Positions 1 to 8,219 of a stretch of 64,000 bases of DNA are shown here, piece after piece (the first letter of the stretch is position 1; every line of letters begins with the position of its first letter). The position numbers were made by a program, and so were the translations under genes. Source of the DNA: an uncultured Pelagibacteraceae bacterium. Lineage in GTDB: Bacteria; Pseudomonadota; Alphaproteobacteria; Pelagibacterales; Pelagibacteraceae. A model generated the notes under the pieces. The model was not told the origin of the DNA. It saw only the letters and a program-made list of their open reading frames with translations, and did not search any database. Location of the stretch: positions 1 to 64,000 of the forward strand of contig CACNSD010000002.1 of NCBI GenBank assembly GCA_902623075.1, read 5' to 3'.

Positions 1-903
1 ACTTACCAGATTTCTAATACTCAAAAAATTTATTTAAAAAGAAACTTAGAAAAAGATATTTTTAATAAAGAAATAGTATTAATTAAATTAAATAAAAAAG
101 TAATTTATAAAGAGAATTTAATTGTGCAAAGTCTATACAAATCAGCTTCTGAAAAAAATATACCTGCTAATACCATAGTTGAATTTGCTGGGATATATGG
201 TTTCCAAGTTGATTTTCAAAGAGATATTAGAAAAAATGATAAATTTCAAATTATGTATGAGATTTTTTTAAACGAAAAAAATGAGATAATAGAAACAGGA
301 GAAATACTTTTTGCTAATCTAAAGCTAAGTGGACAAAATAATAATTTATACTATTTTGACTACAAAGGAAGTGTGGGTCATTATGACAGAAATGGTAAGA
401 GTGTGAAAAAGGCATTAATGAAAACACCAATTAATGGCGCTAGGCTTTCTTCACCATTTGGAATGAGAAAACATCCAATAGATGGTTACAATAAAATGCA
501 TAAAGGTACTGATTTTGCTGCACCAATGGGAACACCAATAATGGCATCAGGTGATGGAATAATTAAAAAAGCAGGATGGTGTGGCGGAGGAGGTAATTGT
601 GTAAAAATTAAACATAATTCAACATATCAAACAGTCTATGCTCATATGTCAAAGTTTGCTAGGGGTATTAAGGCTGGTGTGAGAGTTAAACAAGGTCAAA
701 CAATTGGTTATGTTGGTTCTACAGGTAAGTCTACTGGTCCACATTTACATTATGAAGTGATAGTAAATGGAAAAAAAGTTAACTCCCAAAAACTTAAGCT
801 TCCATCAGGTAAAATTTTAAAGGGTAAAGAAAGAAAACTTTTTGAGACAAAAAAAATAAAATTGGATGTTTTAAAGTCTGAAAAAATACTTGGACTAAAC
901 TAA
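1..903 (+). CDS. M23-family (LytM-type) zinc metallopeptidase, 5' truncated
   Basis: The frame is open from base 1, so the start lies outside the window; the GTG at 124 is internal. The visible 300 residues are the C-terminal part of a peptidoglycan DD-endopeptidase of the M23 family, which acts in the periplasm on cross-links. The LytM fold is seen from SSPFGMRKHP onward. The zinc ligands are visible as H167-K-G-T-D171 and H248-L-H250 (numbering from base 1). A basic tail of about 40 residues follows the domain. The region before it resembles the OapA/LysM-like spacer common in envelope M23 proteins. The last 4 bases overlap tail-to-tail with the next gene. Family is sure; substrate and partners cannot be told. 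Confidence 0.92.
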   Translation, partial: TYQISNTQKIYLKRNLEKDIFNKEIVLIKLNKKVIYKENLIVQSLYKSASEKNIPANTIVEFAGIYGFQVDFQRDIRKNDKFQIMYEIFLNEKNEIIETGEILFANLKLSGQNNNLYYFDYKGSVGHYDRNGKSVKKALMKTPINGARLSSPFGMRKHPIDGYNKMHKGTDFAAPMGTPIMASGDGIIKKAGWCGGGGNCVKIKHNSTYQTVYAHMSKFARGIKAGVRVKQGQTIGYVGSTGKSTGPHLHYEVIVNGKKVNSQKLKLPSGKILKGKERKLFETKKIKLDVLKSEKILGLN

Positions 904-1352
904 TTTATTTCCACTTGATTTTTTGAGGTATTTTCAATTTTATTTTCATCACCATCATTATCAATTAGGTTTTTATCAGAATTTTCTTTAGAGTTTTCTA
1001 TTTTTACCTCATTAATATCTTTGTCATTTTGAGATTTACTATCTAAAAATTTCTCTTTTCTAATACTCTCTCTCTCATTAAGTATCCTTGTAAAATGGTC
1101 TGCATGTTGTAAGTAATTTTCAGATAAGATTTTATCACCATTTGATAAAGCTTCTCTAGCCAAATCATTAAATTTTTCTATTAATTTTGGAGCATTATGA
1201 TTATTTCTCCCAGGCACTTTTCTCTTGAAATTATCATTATTTGAAAAATTAGAACCAAATTTAGGTGTATCACCATTTGATTTAAAATTTCTTGTATTTC
1301 TTCTAAAGCTATTTCTTCTATTATTGTTGTTGTTATTTCTAAATGTAACCAT
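900..1352 (-). CDS. DUF4167 domain protein
   Basis: This 150-residue protein has the alphaproteobacterial DUF4167 layout. The N-terminus (residues 1-50) is very rich in Asn and Arg, then a helical core contains NAPKLIEKFNDLAREALSNG and LQHADHFTRIL, followed by an acidic/lysine-rich low-complexity tail. No enzyme motif is seen. The basic, Asn/Arg-rich head suggests nucleic-acid or ribosome contact, but this is inference. It sits 10 nt downstream of prmC on the same strand, the usual neighbourhood of this family (prfA-prmC-DUF4167), so it is probably the last gene of that operon. The function of the family is not established. Confidence 0.85.
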   Translation of the reverse strand: MVTFRNNNNNNRRNSFRRNTRNFKSNGDTPKFGSNFSNNDNFKRKVPGRNNHNAPKLIEKFNDLAREALSNGDKILSENYLQHADHFTRILNERESIRKEKFLDSKSQNDKDINEVKIENSKENSDKNLIDNDGDENKIENTSKNQVEIN

Positions 1353-1362
1353 GTAAAATTAA

Positions 1363-2205
1363 TTATATTTTTGTACTGACAATACACCTATCATTATAAG
1401 CAAGATCTTTTTGAGTACTATTTATATAAAAACCTTCTCTATTTAATAAATTTATAACTTTATTTTTTTGATCGAAACCGATCTCTAAAATAAATTTGCC
1501 ATTTTTTTTTATCAGTTCAGAACTTTTTTTAATTACTTTTCTGATTTCTGATAAACCATCTAATCCACCATCTAATGCCAGTCTTGGCTCAAACTTAGCA
1601 ATGTCTCTCTCCAGATATCTTAAGTCAAATTTTTTGATATAAGGAGGATTAGAAACAATTAAATCATATTTACCTAAATTGAATTTGTCAACATCTGATT
1701 TGTAAAATTTTATTCTAGATGAAATTTTCAATTTAAGTGCATTAATTTTACTTATATTTAGACATTTTTGGCTTATATCAATACCTGTTCCATAAAAATT
1801 TTTTCTTTCTTTTAAAATAGATAAAATAATACATCCTGATCCTACACCTATTTCTAAAATATTAATTTTATTTTTATGTTTTGTTATCCTTAAAGAATTT
1901 TCGACAATAAGTTCTGTGTCTGGGCGTGGTATTAATGTATCATTCGTAACAAAATATTCTGAATTCCAAAAAAACTTCTTGTTAGTCAAATAAGCAACTG
2001 GGTTACCTAAAGATCTTCTTTCAATTAATTTAAAAAAAGTATTTTGATCTTTTTTGCTAATTTTATTATTAGAATTTAACAAAACATATTTTCTATCCTT
2101 ATTAATTATTTTTGCCAATAAAATTTCAGAATCTAATTGTGAACTAGATATTAAATTTTTCTTTAAAATTTTAGAACCGTTGCTTATAACTGAACTTATA
2201 TTCAT
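1363..2205 (-). CDS. prmC: Peptide chain release factor N5-glutamine methyltransferase PrmC
   Basis: SAM-dependent methyltransferase that methylates the glutamine of the GGQ motif in release factors. The SAM-binding motif ILEIGVGSGC lies near residue 120 and the catalytic NPPY motif is at residues 186-189, inside IVSNPPYIKKFDL. At 280 residues it has the normal family length, with an N-terminal helical substrate-binding domain. Its ATG is 1 nt beyond the stop of prfA, so the enzyme and its substrate are cotranscribed, as in many bacteria. Nothing is odd. Clear orthologue. Confidence 0.96.
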   Translation of the reverse strand: MNISSVISNGSKILKKNLISSSQLDSEILLAKIINKDRKYVLLNSNNKISKKDQNTFFKLIERRSLGNPVAYLTNKKFFWNSEYFVTNDTLIPRPDTELIVENSLRITKHKNKINILEIGVGSGCIILSILKERKNFYGTGIDISQKCLNISKINALKLKISSRIKFYKSDVDKFNLGKYDLIVSNPPYIKKFDLRYLERDIAKFEPRLALDGGLDGLSEIRKVIKKSSELIKKNGKFILEIGFDQKNKVINLLNREGFYINSTQKDLAYNDRCIVSTKI

Positions 2206-2206
2206 A

Positions 2207-3280
2207 TTATTTTAAGTTATTGAGACTTTCTTCCTGTGCTTGCAATGTTAAAGCCTCTATCATTTCATTGAAAGCATCACCCTCTAAAAATTCATCTAAC
2301 TTATGAATAGTTAAATTTATTCTATGATCTGTTACTCTTCCTTGAGGAAAATTATAAGTTCTTATTCTTTCTGATCTATCTCCCGTTCCAATTTTCGTCT
2401 TTCGGTCTTGGGATCTTTCTTGATCTATTCTAGATCTTTCAAGTTCGTAAAGACGAGCTCTCAAAATCTTCATACCTTTAGCTTTATTTTTGTGTTGTGA
2501 TTTTTCGTCTTGTTGAGAGACAGATAAACCAGTTGGAATATGAGTAATCCTAACAGCACTATCTGTTGTATTTACAGATTGTCCTCCTGGTCCTCCTGCT
2601 CTAAATACGTCAATTCTTAAATCGGTGTCATTTATTTTTAAGTCTACCTCTTCTGCCTCAGGTAGGACTGCTACTGTTGCTGCTGAAGTATGAACTCTAC
2701 CTTGAGTCTCTGTATCTGGAACTCTTTGCACTCTATGAACTCCACTTTCATATTTTAATGTAGAATAAATATTACTTCCTTTTATAGAGGCTATAACTTC
2801 CTTCAACCCCCCTGCATCACTCCTTGAAATTGATATTAGCTCAAGAGACCATTTTTTTTTTTGGCTAACTTTTTCATACATTTTAAATAAATCAGAAGCA
2901 AACAAACTTGCTTCCAATCCACCTGTGCCAGCTCTTATTTCAATAATTGCATTTTTTTTGTCAGCTTCATCCTTTGGTAACAAGAATAATTTTAGTTTTT
3001 TTTCATTAGCCTCATGTTTATTTTGTAAATCTAGCAATTCTAAATCTGCCATTTTTTTTAATTCTGAATCAGCAGTTTTATCATTTAATATTTTCTCTAA
3101 TTCTTTTTTTTCATTTTGATACGAAATATAGTCTTTGGCACTTCCAACAATTTCATTTAGATCTGAATACTCTTTTGATTTTTCAGCAAATAATTTATTA
3201 TCTAAACCACCTGTGGATAGATCTTTTTCAATAGATGAATGCTTTGTGATCAATTCCTCAATAGTTTTTAAGGGTATCAT
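2207..3280 (-). CDS. prfA: Peptide chain release factor 1
   Basis: RF1 recognises UAA and UAG stop codons and triggers peptidyl-tRNA hydrolysis. The catalytic G232-G233-Q234 lies in [13 protein letters not shown]. The anticodon-like tripeptide is P188-D189-T190, in the same place as the PxT of E. coli RF1 and not the SPF of RF2, which settles RF1 over RF2. At 357 residues it is full length. It lies 2 nt from ispG upstream and is followed immediately by prmC, which methylates its GGQ glutamine. Acts in the cytoplasm on the ribosome. Confidence 0.97.
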   Translation of the reverse strand: MIPLKTIEELITKHSSIEKDLSTGGLDNKLFAEKSKEYSDLNEIVGSAKDYISYQNEKKELEKILNDKTADSELKKMADLELLDLQNKHEANEKKLKLFLLPKDEADKKNAIIEIRAGTGGLEASLFASDLFKMYEKVSQKKKWSLELISISRSDAGGLKEVIASIKGSNIYSTLKYESGVHRVQRVPDTETQGRVHTSAATVAVLPEAEEVDLKINDTDLRIDVFRAGGPGGQSVNTTDSAVRITHIPTGLSVSQQDEKSQHKNKAKGMKILRARLYELERSRIDQERSQDRKTKIGTGDRSERIRTYNFPQGRVTDHRINLTIHKLDEFLEGDAFNEMIEALTLQAQEESLNNLK

Positions 3281-3282
3281 AG

Positions 3283-4377
3283 TTAGTTCTCTAGTTCAGA
3301 TGCTTTTTTCTCAACTTCGCTAACAACTTTATTGACTATGTCATCTGTCAAAACTTTTTCATTCTGGATACCTGATAAATATAGCATATTATTACCTTTC
3401 CCCCCTCCTGTAATTCCTACATCTGTCATTGCAGCTTCGCCTGGTCCATTAACAACACAGCCAATAATTGAGAGAGTTATTGGTGTCTTTATGTGAGATA
3501 ATTTCTCTTCTAAGATTTTGACTGTATCGATTACTTGAAATGCTTGTCTTGCACAAGATGGGCAAGAAATGATTTTTACACCTCTATTTCTTAAATTTAG
3601 AGATTTTAATATCTCATTTCCTATTTTAACCTCTTGAGTAGGATTATCAGATAAAGAAATTCTTATCGTATCTCCAATTCCATCCATCAATAAACTTCCT
3701 AGACCTATAGATGATTTTATACTTCCTGAAACAAAACTTCCCGCTTCTGTAATACCAAGATGTAAGGGATAATCTGTAACTTTTGATAATTGTCTGTATG
3801 CTGCTATTGATAAAAATACATCTGATGATTTAACACTAATTTTAAAATTAAAAAAATCTTTATCCTCTAAAATTTTAATATTTCTTTTAGCACTTTTAAC
3901 TAATGCTTCAGGACAAGGCTCTTTAAATTCCTCTAAAATATCTTTTTCTAATGAACCTGCATTTACACCAATTCTTATCGAGCAATTATTATTCTTCGCA
4001 GCTTTTAATACTTCGTGTATTTTTTTTTCATCCCCAATATTTCCTGGATTAATTCTTAAACAGCTAGCTCCATTTTCTGCTGCTTCAATAGCTCTTTTAT
4101 AATGAAAATGAATATCTGCTACTACCGGTATTGATACATGCTTTATTATTTCCTTAAGAGCTAATGCTGAACTCTCATCAGGACAAGAAACTCTAACAAT
4201 ATCAGCACCCTCCTCTGCTATATCATTGATTTGATTTATAGTTGCTTTAACATCCGTTGTTAAAGTGTTTGTCATTGATTGAACAGAAATTGGATTATCG
4301 CCCCCAATTTTTACTTTTCCAACATTTATTATTTTTGTTTTTCTTCTTTTAATATCTCTAAAAGGTCTAACGTTCAT
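3283..4377 (-). CDS. ispG: 4-hydroxy-3-methylbut-2-enyl diphosphate synthase (flavodoxin/ferredoxin)
   Basis: Penultimate enzyme of the MEP isoprenoid pathway. It is a 4Fe-4S protein that reductively opens methylerythritol cyclodiphosphate to HMBPP. The three cluster cysteines are visible: C272 and C275 in [11 protein letters not shown], and C307 in [10 protein letters not shown]. The cluster-ligand glutamate follows in the same segment. The N-terminal TIM-barrel part carries SVQSMTNT and VRVSCPDE. At 364 residues this is the short bacterial form without the plant insert. It lies 5 nt after lysC and 2 nt before prfA, within a co-directional five-gene run. Confidence 0.96.
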   Translation of the reverse strand: MNVRPFRDIKRRKTKIINVGKVKIGGDNPISVQSMTNTLTTDVKATINQINDIAEEGADIVRVSCPDESSALALKEIIKHVSIPVVADIHFHYKRAIEAAENGASCLRINPGNIGDEKKIHEVLKAAKNNNCSIRIGVNAGSLEKDILEEFKEPCPEALVKSAKRNIKILEDKDFFNFKISVKSSDVFLSIAAYRQLSKVTDYPLHLGITEAGSFVSGSIKSSIGLGSLLMDGIGDTIRISLSDNPTQEVKIGNEILKSLNLRNRGVKIISCPSCARQAFQVIDTVKILEEKLSHIKTPITLSIIGCVVNGPGEAAMTDVGITGGGKGNNMLYLSGIQNEKVLTDDIVNKVVSEVEKKASELEN

Positions 4378-4382
4378 TATAA

Positions 4383-5594
4383 TTAGTCTAATTTAAATTC
4401 TCTATGTAAAGCAGCTATTGCTCTTTTAACATGCTTTGCAGAAACTAGTACTGAAATTTTTATTTCAGAGGTAGAAATAACCAAAATATTAATTTTTTTT
4501 GAAGCAAGTGCCTGAAACATTCTATATGTTATTCCTGGTGTAGTTATCATGCCAACACCAATAATTGAGACTTTAGATACATTTTTATCAAATGATAATT
4601 TTTTAAAAGATATTTTTTTATTTTCTTTAATTAATTTTTCCGTTTTTTTTAAATCGTCAGACTTTATTGTAAATGTAAGATCTGTTTCTTTGCCATCTAA
4701 AGAAATATTTTGAACTACCATATCTACATTTATAAGATTTTGTGACAATGGTTTAAAAATAGAAGCAGCAACTCCAGGTCTATCTTTTACGCCTATAATT
4801 GTAATTTTAGCATCATTTTTTGTTGATGATATTCCAGTAATAATTTGGTTGCTAAATACCTTCCTTGAGTCTGTAATTAAGGTTCCAGCTTTTGATACAA
4901 AGGAAGATTTAACTTTGATATCAATCTTGTTTAACTTTGCATCTTGTACAGATGTAGGCTGCATTACTTTTGAACCAAGTGATGCCATTTCCAACATCTC
5001 ATCATAAAAAATTTTTTTAATTTTCTTTGCTTTTTTATATTGCCTAGGATCAGTTGTATAAACTCCATCTACATCGGTATAAATTATACACTCGTCTGCT
5101 TTAATAAATTTTGCAAGCTTAATCGCTGTTGCATCTGATCCACTTCTTCCGATTGTTGTAATTCTAAAATTATTATTAATACCCTGAAAACCAGTGATTA
5201 CAGGTATACCTCCTGATTTAATATAGGCACTTAGTTCCTTAATTCTAATTGAGCTTATTCTTGCACTTGAATGAGGTCCATCTGTTACAATTGGTAACTG
5301 CCAAGATACCCAAGATCTTGACTTAAATCCGTCATGTTTTAGTCTGCCAGCTATAAGTGCGCACGATACTTGTTCTCCAGTTGAAACTAGTGAGTCATAT
5401 TCGGCTCTATCAAAGTTATTACTGATTAATTTTGATTTTTTTACTAACTCATTTGTTGCACCGCTCATTGCTGATGAAACTACCACTACACCATTTTTTT
5501 TCTTTTTGTAAAAAGCAATTATTTTACAAACCTTTTTAATTCTATCTATACTGCCAACAGAGGTTCCACCGAATTTTAATACGACTGTTTTCAT
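4383..5594 (-). CDS. lysC: Aspartate kinase
   Basis: Phosphorylates aspartate at the first step of the aspartate family (lysine/DAP, threonine, methionine). The kinase domain begins with KFGGTSVGS at residues 7-15 and contains GRSGSDATA. Two ACT domains follow from about residue 265 ([15 protein letters not shown], then [15 protein letters not shown]), which are the expected sites of feedback control by lysine and/or threonine. The length of 403 residues fits the monofunctional alphaproteobacterial enzyme, with no fused homoserine dehydrogenase. It heads the leftward run lysC-ispG-prfA-prmC-DUF4167 and is divergent from ubiG across 72 nt, where both promoters should lie. dapD and dapE, which act later in lysine synthesis, are encoded near 52 kb. 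Confidence 0.96.
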   Translation of the reverse strand: MKTVVLKFGGTSVGSIDRIKKVCKIIAFYKKKKNGVVVVSSAMSGATNELVKKSKLISNNFDRAEYDSLVSTGEQVSCALIAGRLKHDGFKSRSWVSWQLPIVTDGPHSSARISSIRIKELSAYIKSGGIPVITGFQGINNNFRITTIGRSGSDATAIKLAKFIKADECIIYTDVDGVYTTDPRQYKKAKKIKKIFYDEMLEMASLGSKVMQPTSVQDAKLNKIDIKVKSSFVSKAGTLITDSRKVFSNQIITGISSTKNDAKITIIGVKDRPGVAASIFKPLSQNLINVDMVVQNISLDGKETDLTFTIKSDDLKKTEKLIKENKKISFKKLSFDKNVSKVSIIGVGMITTPGITYRMFQALASKKINILVISTSEIKISVLVSAKHVKRAIAALHREFKLD

Positions 5595-5666
5595 GCTAGT
5601 TTTAATTATTATTTAATAAATAATTGATAAAATACATCTTAATTGTTATGTCAACTATTTATCATA

Positions 5667-6389
5667 ATGAAAAGTATAAATAAAAAAGAAATAGAAAAAT
5701 TTTCTAAAATTGCCTCAGAATGGTGGAATCCAGACGGAAAATTTAAACCACTTCATAAATTTAATCCCATCAGAATTAAATATATTAAACAAAACATAGT
5801 AAATAATTTTAAATTAAAAAATAAGAGTAAACCTTTATCCGGGATCAATATTTTAGACATTGGTTGCGGTGGAGGATTATTATCTGAACCAATGGCAAGG
5901 ATGGGTGCTAATGTAACTGGGATTGATGCTTCTGATAAAAATATACAAATTGCTAAATTACACTCAAAAAAAAATAAATTAAAAATTAATTATTTGTGCT
6001 CATCACCTGAAAAAATTAAAGTTAAAAGAAAATTTGATGTTATTTTAAATATGGAAATTATTGAGCATGTAGAAAATGTAGATTTTTTTTTAAAATCCTG
6101 TTCAAAGCTTTTAACAAAAAATGGTTTAATGTTTGTTGCAACAATAAATAAAACTTTTAAATCTTATATGTTTGCTATTGTTGGAGCAGAGTATGTTTTG
6201 AAATGGCTTCCAATAGGTACACACGAGTGGGAAAAATTTGTTAATCCAGGAGATCTTAAAAAAATTCTTAAAAAATATAATTTATACCTTGATAAGATGG
6301 ATGGTATGAGTTTTGATTTATTAAAAGATGAATGGAATATCTCTACAGATTTATCTGTAAATTATATATGCAAATTTATTAAAAATTAA
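5667..6389 (+). CDS. ubiG: Ubiquinone biosynthesis O-methyltransferase UbiG
   Basis: Methylates hydroxyl groups on the ubiquinone ring at two steps. The SAM motif ILDIGCGGGLLSEPMARMGA is complete, the post-I aspartate (GIDASDKN) is present, and EMIEHV-like NMEIIEHVENV and the C-terminal HEWEKFVNP block are typical of UbiG. I take the ATG at 5667 (240 residues). An in-frame TTG at 5643 would add eight hydrophobic residues not found in the family. The stop overlaps the convergent DUF1178 gene by 4 nt. Membrane-associated assembly with other Ubi proteins is known for the family. Confidence 0.94.
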   Translation: MKSINKKEIEKFSKIASEWWNPDGKFKPLHKFNPIRIKYIKQNIVNNFKLKNKSKPLSGINILDIGCGGGLLSEPMARMGANVTGIDASDKNIQIAKLHSKKNKLKINYLCSSPEKIKVKRKFDVILNMEIIEHVENVDFFLKSCSKLLTKNGLMFVATINKTFKSYMFAIVGAEYVLKWLPIGTHEWEKFVNPGDLKKILKKYNLYLDKMDGMSFDLLKDEWNISTDLSVNYICKFIKN

Positions 6390-6814
6390 TTTTCCTTTTC
6401 ATCAATCCACGGAATTATTTGAGCATCTATACCCTCGTCCTTTAATTCTTTAAGATCTTCTTTAGATGCACTACCGTAAATACCTTTTGTTTTTTTTTTT
6501 TCATTATAATGAATAGATCTAGCTTCATATGCAAAATTATCACCGACAAATTTAAAATTTTCTTTAATAAACTTTTGATAACCTATTATAGTTTTCTTTA
6601 CTTTATTGTATTTTTCAATATTTGCTTTTTCGTTAATATTAGATTTGCTATTAATTAACTGAGGAGCCATAATAGTTTTTTCAATTTTGATTGAATTACA
6701 TTTGTGACAAGACAAAAGTTTTTTCTTTTTTAATTTTTCATATTCATTAGAAGTCGCAAACCAGCTATCAAATTTAAGTTTACAATTTTTACAAAGGAGT
6801 TTGTATTTAATCAT
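6386..6814 (-). CDS. DUF1178 family protein, probable zinc-binding
   Basis: 142 residues with the DUF1178 signature: an N-terminal rubredoxin-like pair of cysteine knuckles (CKNC at 8-11 and CHKC at 36-39), followed by IMAPQL and then a variable lysine-rich linker. The C-terminal block GDNFAYEARSIHYNE and the GIYGSASKED segment are the most conserved part of the family. The two CxxC pairs suggest a structural zinc. Its function is unknown. It lies 38 nt after argJ on the same strand and meets ubiG tail-to-tail with a 4-nt overlap. Confidence 0.88.
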   Translation of the reverse strand: MIKYKLLCKNCKLKFDSWFATSNEYEKLKKKKLLSCHKCNSIKIEKTIMAPQLINSKSNINEKANIEKYNKVKKTIIGYQKFIKENFKFVGDNFAYEARSIHYNEKKKTKGIYGSASKEDLKELKDEGIDAQIIPWIDEKEN

Positions 6815-6852
6815 GTTTATTATTTAATAATCCTGTATAATTTTTCAATAAG

Positions 6853-8154
6853 TTAACTTCTATAATCCGCATTAATTTCAATATATTTTTTTGTTAAATC
6901 CATCGTGTAAGCAGTAAAATATTTTTTTCCAGTGAAAGTTTCTATATTTATTTCTACATTATTATTTTTCATGTAATTTCCAGTCAGTTTTTCATCATAA
7001 CTTTGACTTAATTTGCCACTCTCTATAATTACTATATTCCCAAATTTGATTGTTAATTTTTTTAAATTTATTTTGGGTCCTGCTTTACCAATTGCCATAA
7101 TAACTCTTCCCCAATTTGGGTCCTCTCCTGCGATTGCAGTTTTTACCAAAGCCGAATTTGCAACTGAAAAAGCAATTTTTTTTGCATCTATCTCATTTTT
7201 ACATTTAGTAACATTTATTGTAATAAATTTTGATGCTCCTTCCCCATCTGCGACAACTCTTTTGGCTAAATTTAAAAGAACATTATTTAAAGCTTTATCA
7301 AAATTTTGAATTTTATTTTCATTCACACTTCTAACTTGGGAATTTTTTACTTCATTAGTTGCAAAGATAGTTGCCATATCATTTGTACTTGTATCCCCAT
7401 CACATGAAATTGCATTAAAGGTGTTAGTGATATTTTTTTTTAATAATTTTCCTAAAACATCATTAGACAAAGTTGCGTCAGTAAAAAGATAAACTAAAGT
7501 TGTAGCCATATTTGGATATATCATGCCTGATCCTTTGGCTATTCCATATATTTTTACCTTTTCATTTCCAATCTGGCACTCCTCCATAGCTAGTTTGGGC
7601 TTTGTATCAGTTGTCATAATTGCAAGTGCCGCTTTCATCCAAATAAATTTATTTTGTGTATAACGGATTTTATTAATTAAATTTGGAATATTTTTTAAAA
7701 TTTTTTCATAAGGAAAACTTTCTCCAATAGTGCCCGTACAACCAAAAATAATATTTTTTGATGAAATTTTTTTAGGTTTATCATCGTCTTCTTCTTGTTT
7801 TTTATTTAATTGTTTTGCAGTTGTCTCTGCTAATTTTTTTAAACTTTCATAACCTTGTTTTCCTGTAAAAGCATTTGCATTTCTTGTATTTATTATTAGA
7901 GAAAACACTTTTTTTGGTCTTTGATTAATATTCCATTTTATATTTTCAGAAACCATTTTTGACTGGGTATAAACAGAGGCATAATTTGCACCTTCTCTAA
8001 AATAAAACATGGTTAAATCATCTCTAATATCTTTATATAAATTTGCTGAAACAACTGAAATTGATACGCCATTCAGATGATCAAGGTCTTGAAAATCAAT
8101 CATTTTAGTATTTTTTGATTTTGATGATAAAAAATTTGTTAAATTAATTCCCAT
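6853..8154 (-). CDS. argJ: Bifunctional glutamate N-acetyltransferase / ornithine acetyltransferase
   Basis: Transfers the acetyl group from N-acetylornithine to glutamate, so arginine synthesis can run as an acetyl cycle; many family members also use acetyl-CoA. The precursor self-cleaves into alpha and beta chains at the Ala-Thr bond of M216-A217-T218-T219-L220, and T218 becomes the nucleophile. KGSGMIYPNMA and GEDPNWGR are further signature blocks. 433 residues is slightly longer than usual because of an acidic/lysine insert around residue 120 (KKQEEDDDKPKK). It works with argB, argD and argF, all in this window but not adjacent. Divergent from secA across 65 nt. Confidence 0.95.
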   Translation of the reverse strand: MGINLTNFLSSKSKNTKMIDFQDLDHLNGVSISVVSANLYKDIRDDLTMFYFREGANYASVYTQSKMVSENIKWNINQRPKKVFSLIINTRNANAFTGKQGYESLKKLAETTAKQLNKKQEEDDDKPKKISSKNIIFGCTGTIGESFPYEKILKNIPNLINKIRYTQNKFIWMKAALAIMTTDTKPKLAMEECQIGNEKVKIYGIAKGSGMIYPNMATTLVYLFTDATLSNDVLGKLLKKNITNTFNAISCDGDTSTNDMATIFATNEVKNSQVRSVNENKIQNFDKALNNVLLNLAKRVVADGEGASKFITINVTKCKNEIDAKKIAFSVANSALVKTAIAGEDPNWGRVIMAIGKAGPKINLKKLTIKFGNIVIIESGKLSQSYDEKLTGNYMKNNNVEINIETFTGKKYFTAYTMDLTKKYIEINADYRS

Positions 8155-8192
8155 ATTGTTTAAAATATTTATTTAATTCATATATTAAACAA

Positions 8193-8198
8193 TATAAT
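8193..8198 (+). promoter_or_regulatory. Candidate -10 box of the secA promoter
   Basis: A perfect TATAAT lies 21 nt before the secA ATG, in the 65-nt gap between argJ and secA. The expected -35 region is AT-rich without a clear TTGACA. Initiation about 7 nt downstream would leave a leader of about 15 nt. In such AT-rich DNA the match alone is weak evidence. Confidence 0.4.
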
Positions 8199-8219
8199 TA
8201 AAGAATAAATCAAATAGTC

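Noticed and set aside
5643-5666. Upstream TTG start for ubiG adding eight residues
   Set aside because: The extra residues are hydrophobic and not part of the UbiG family; the ATG at 5667 gives the normal N-terminus.
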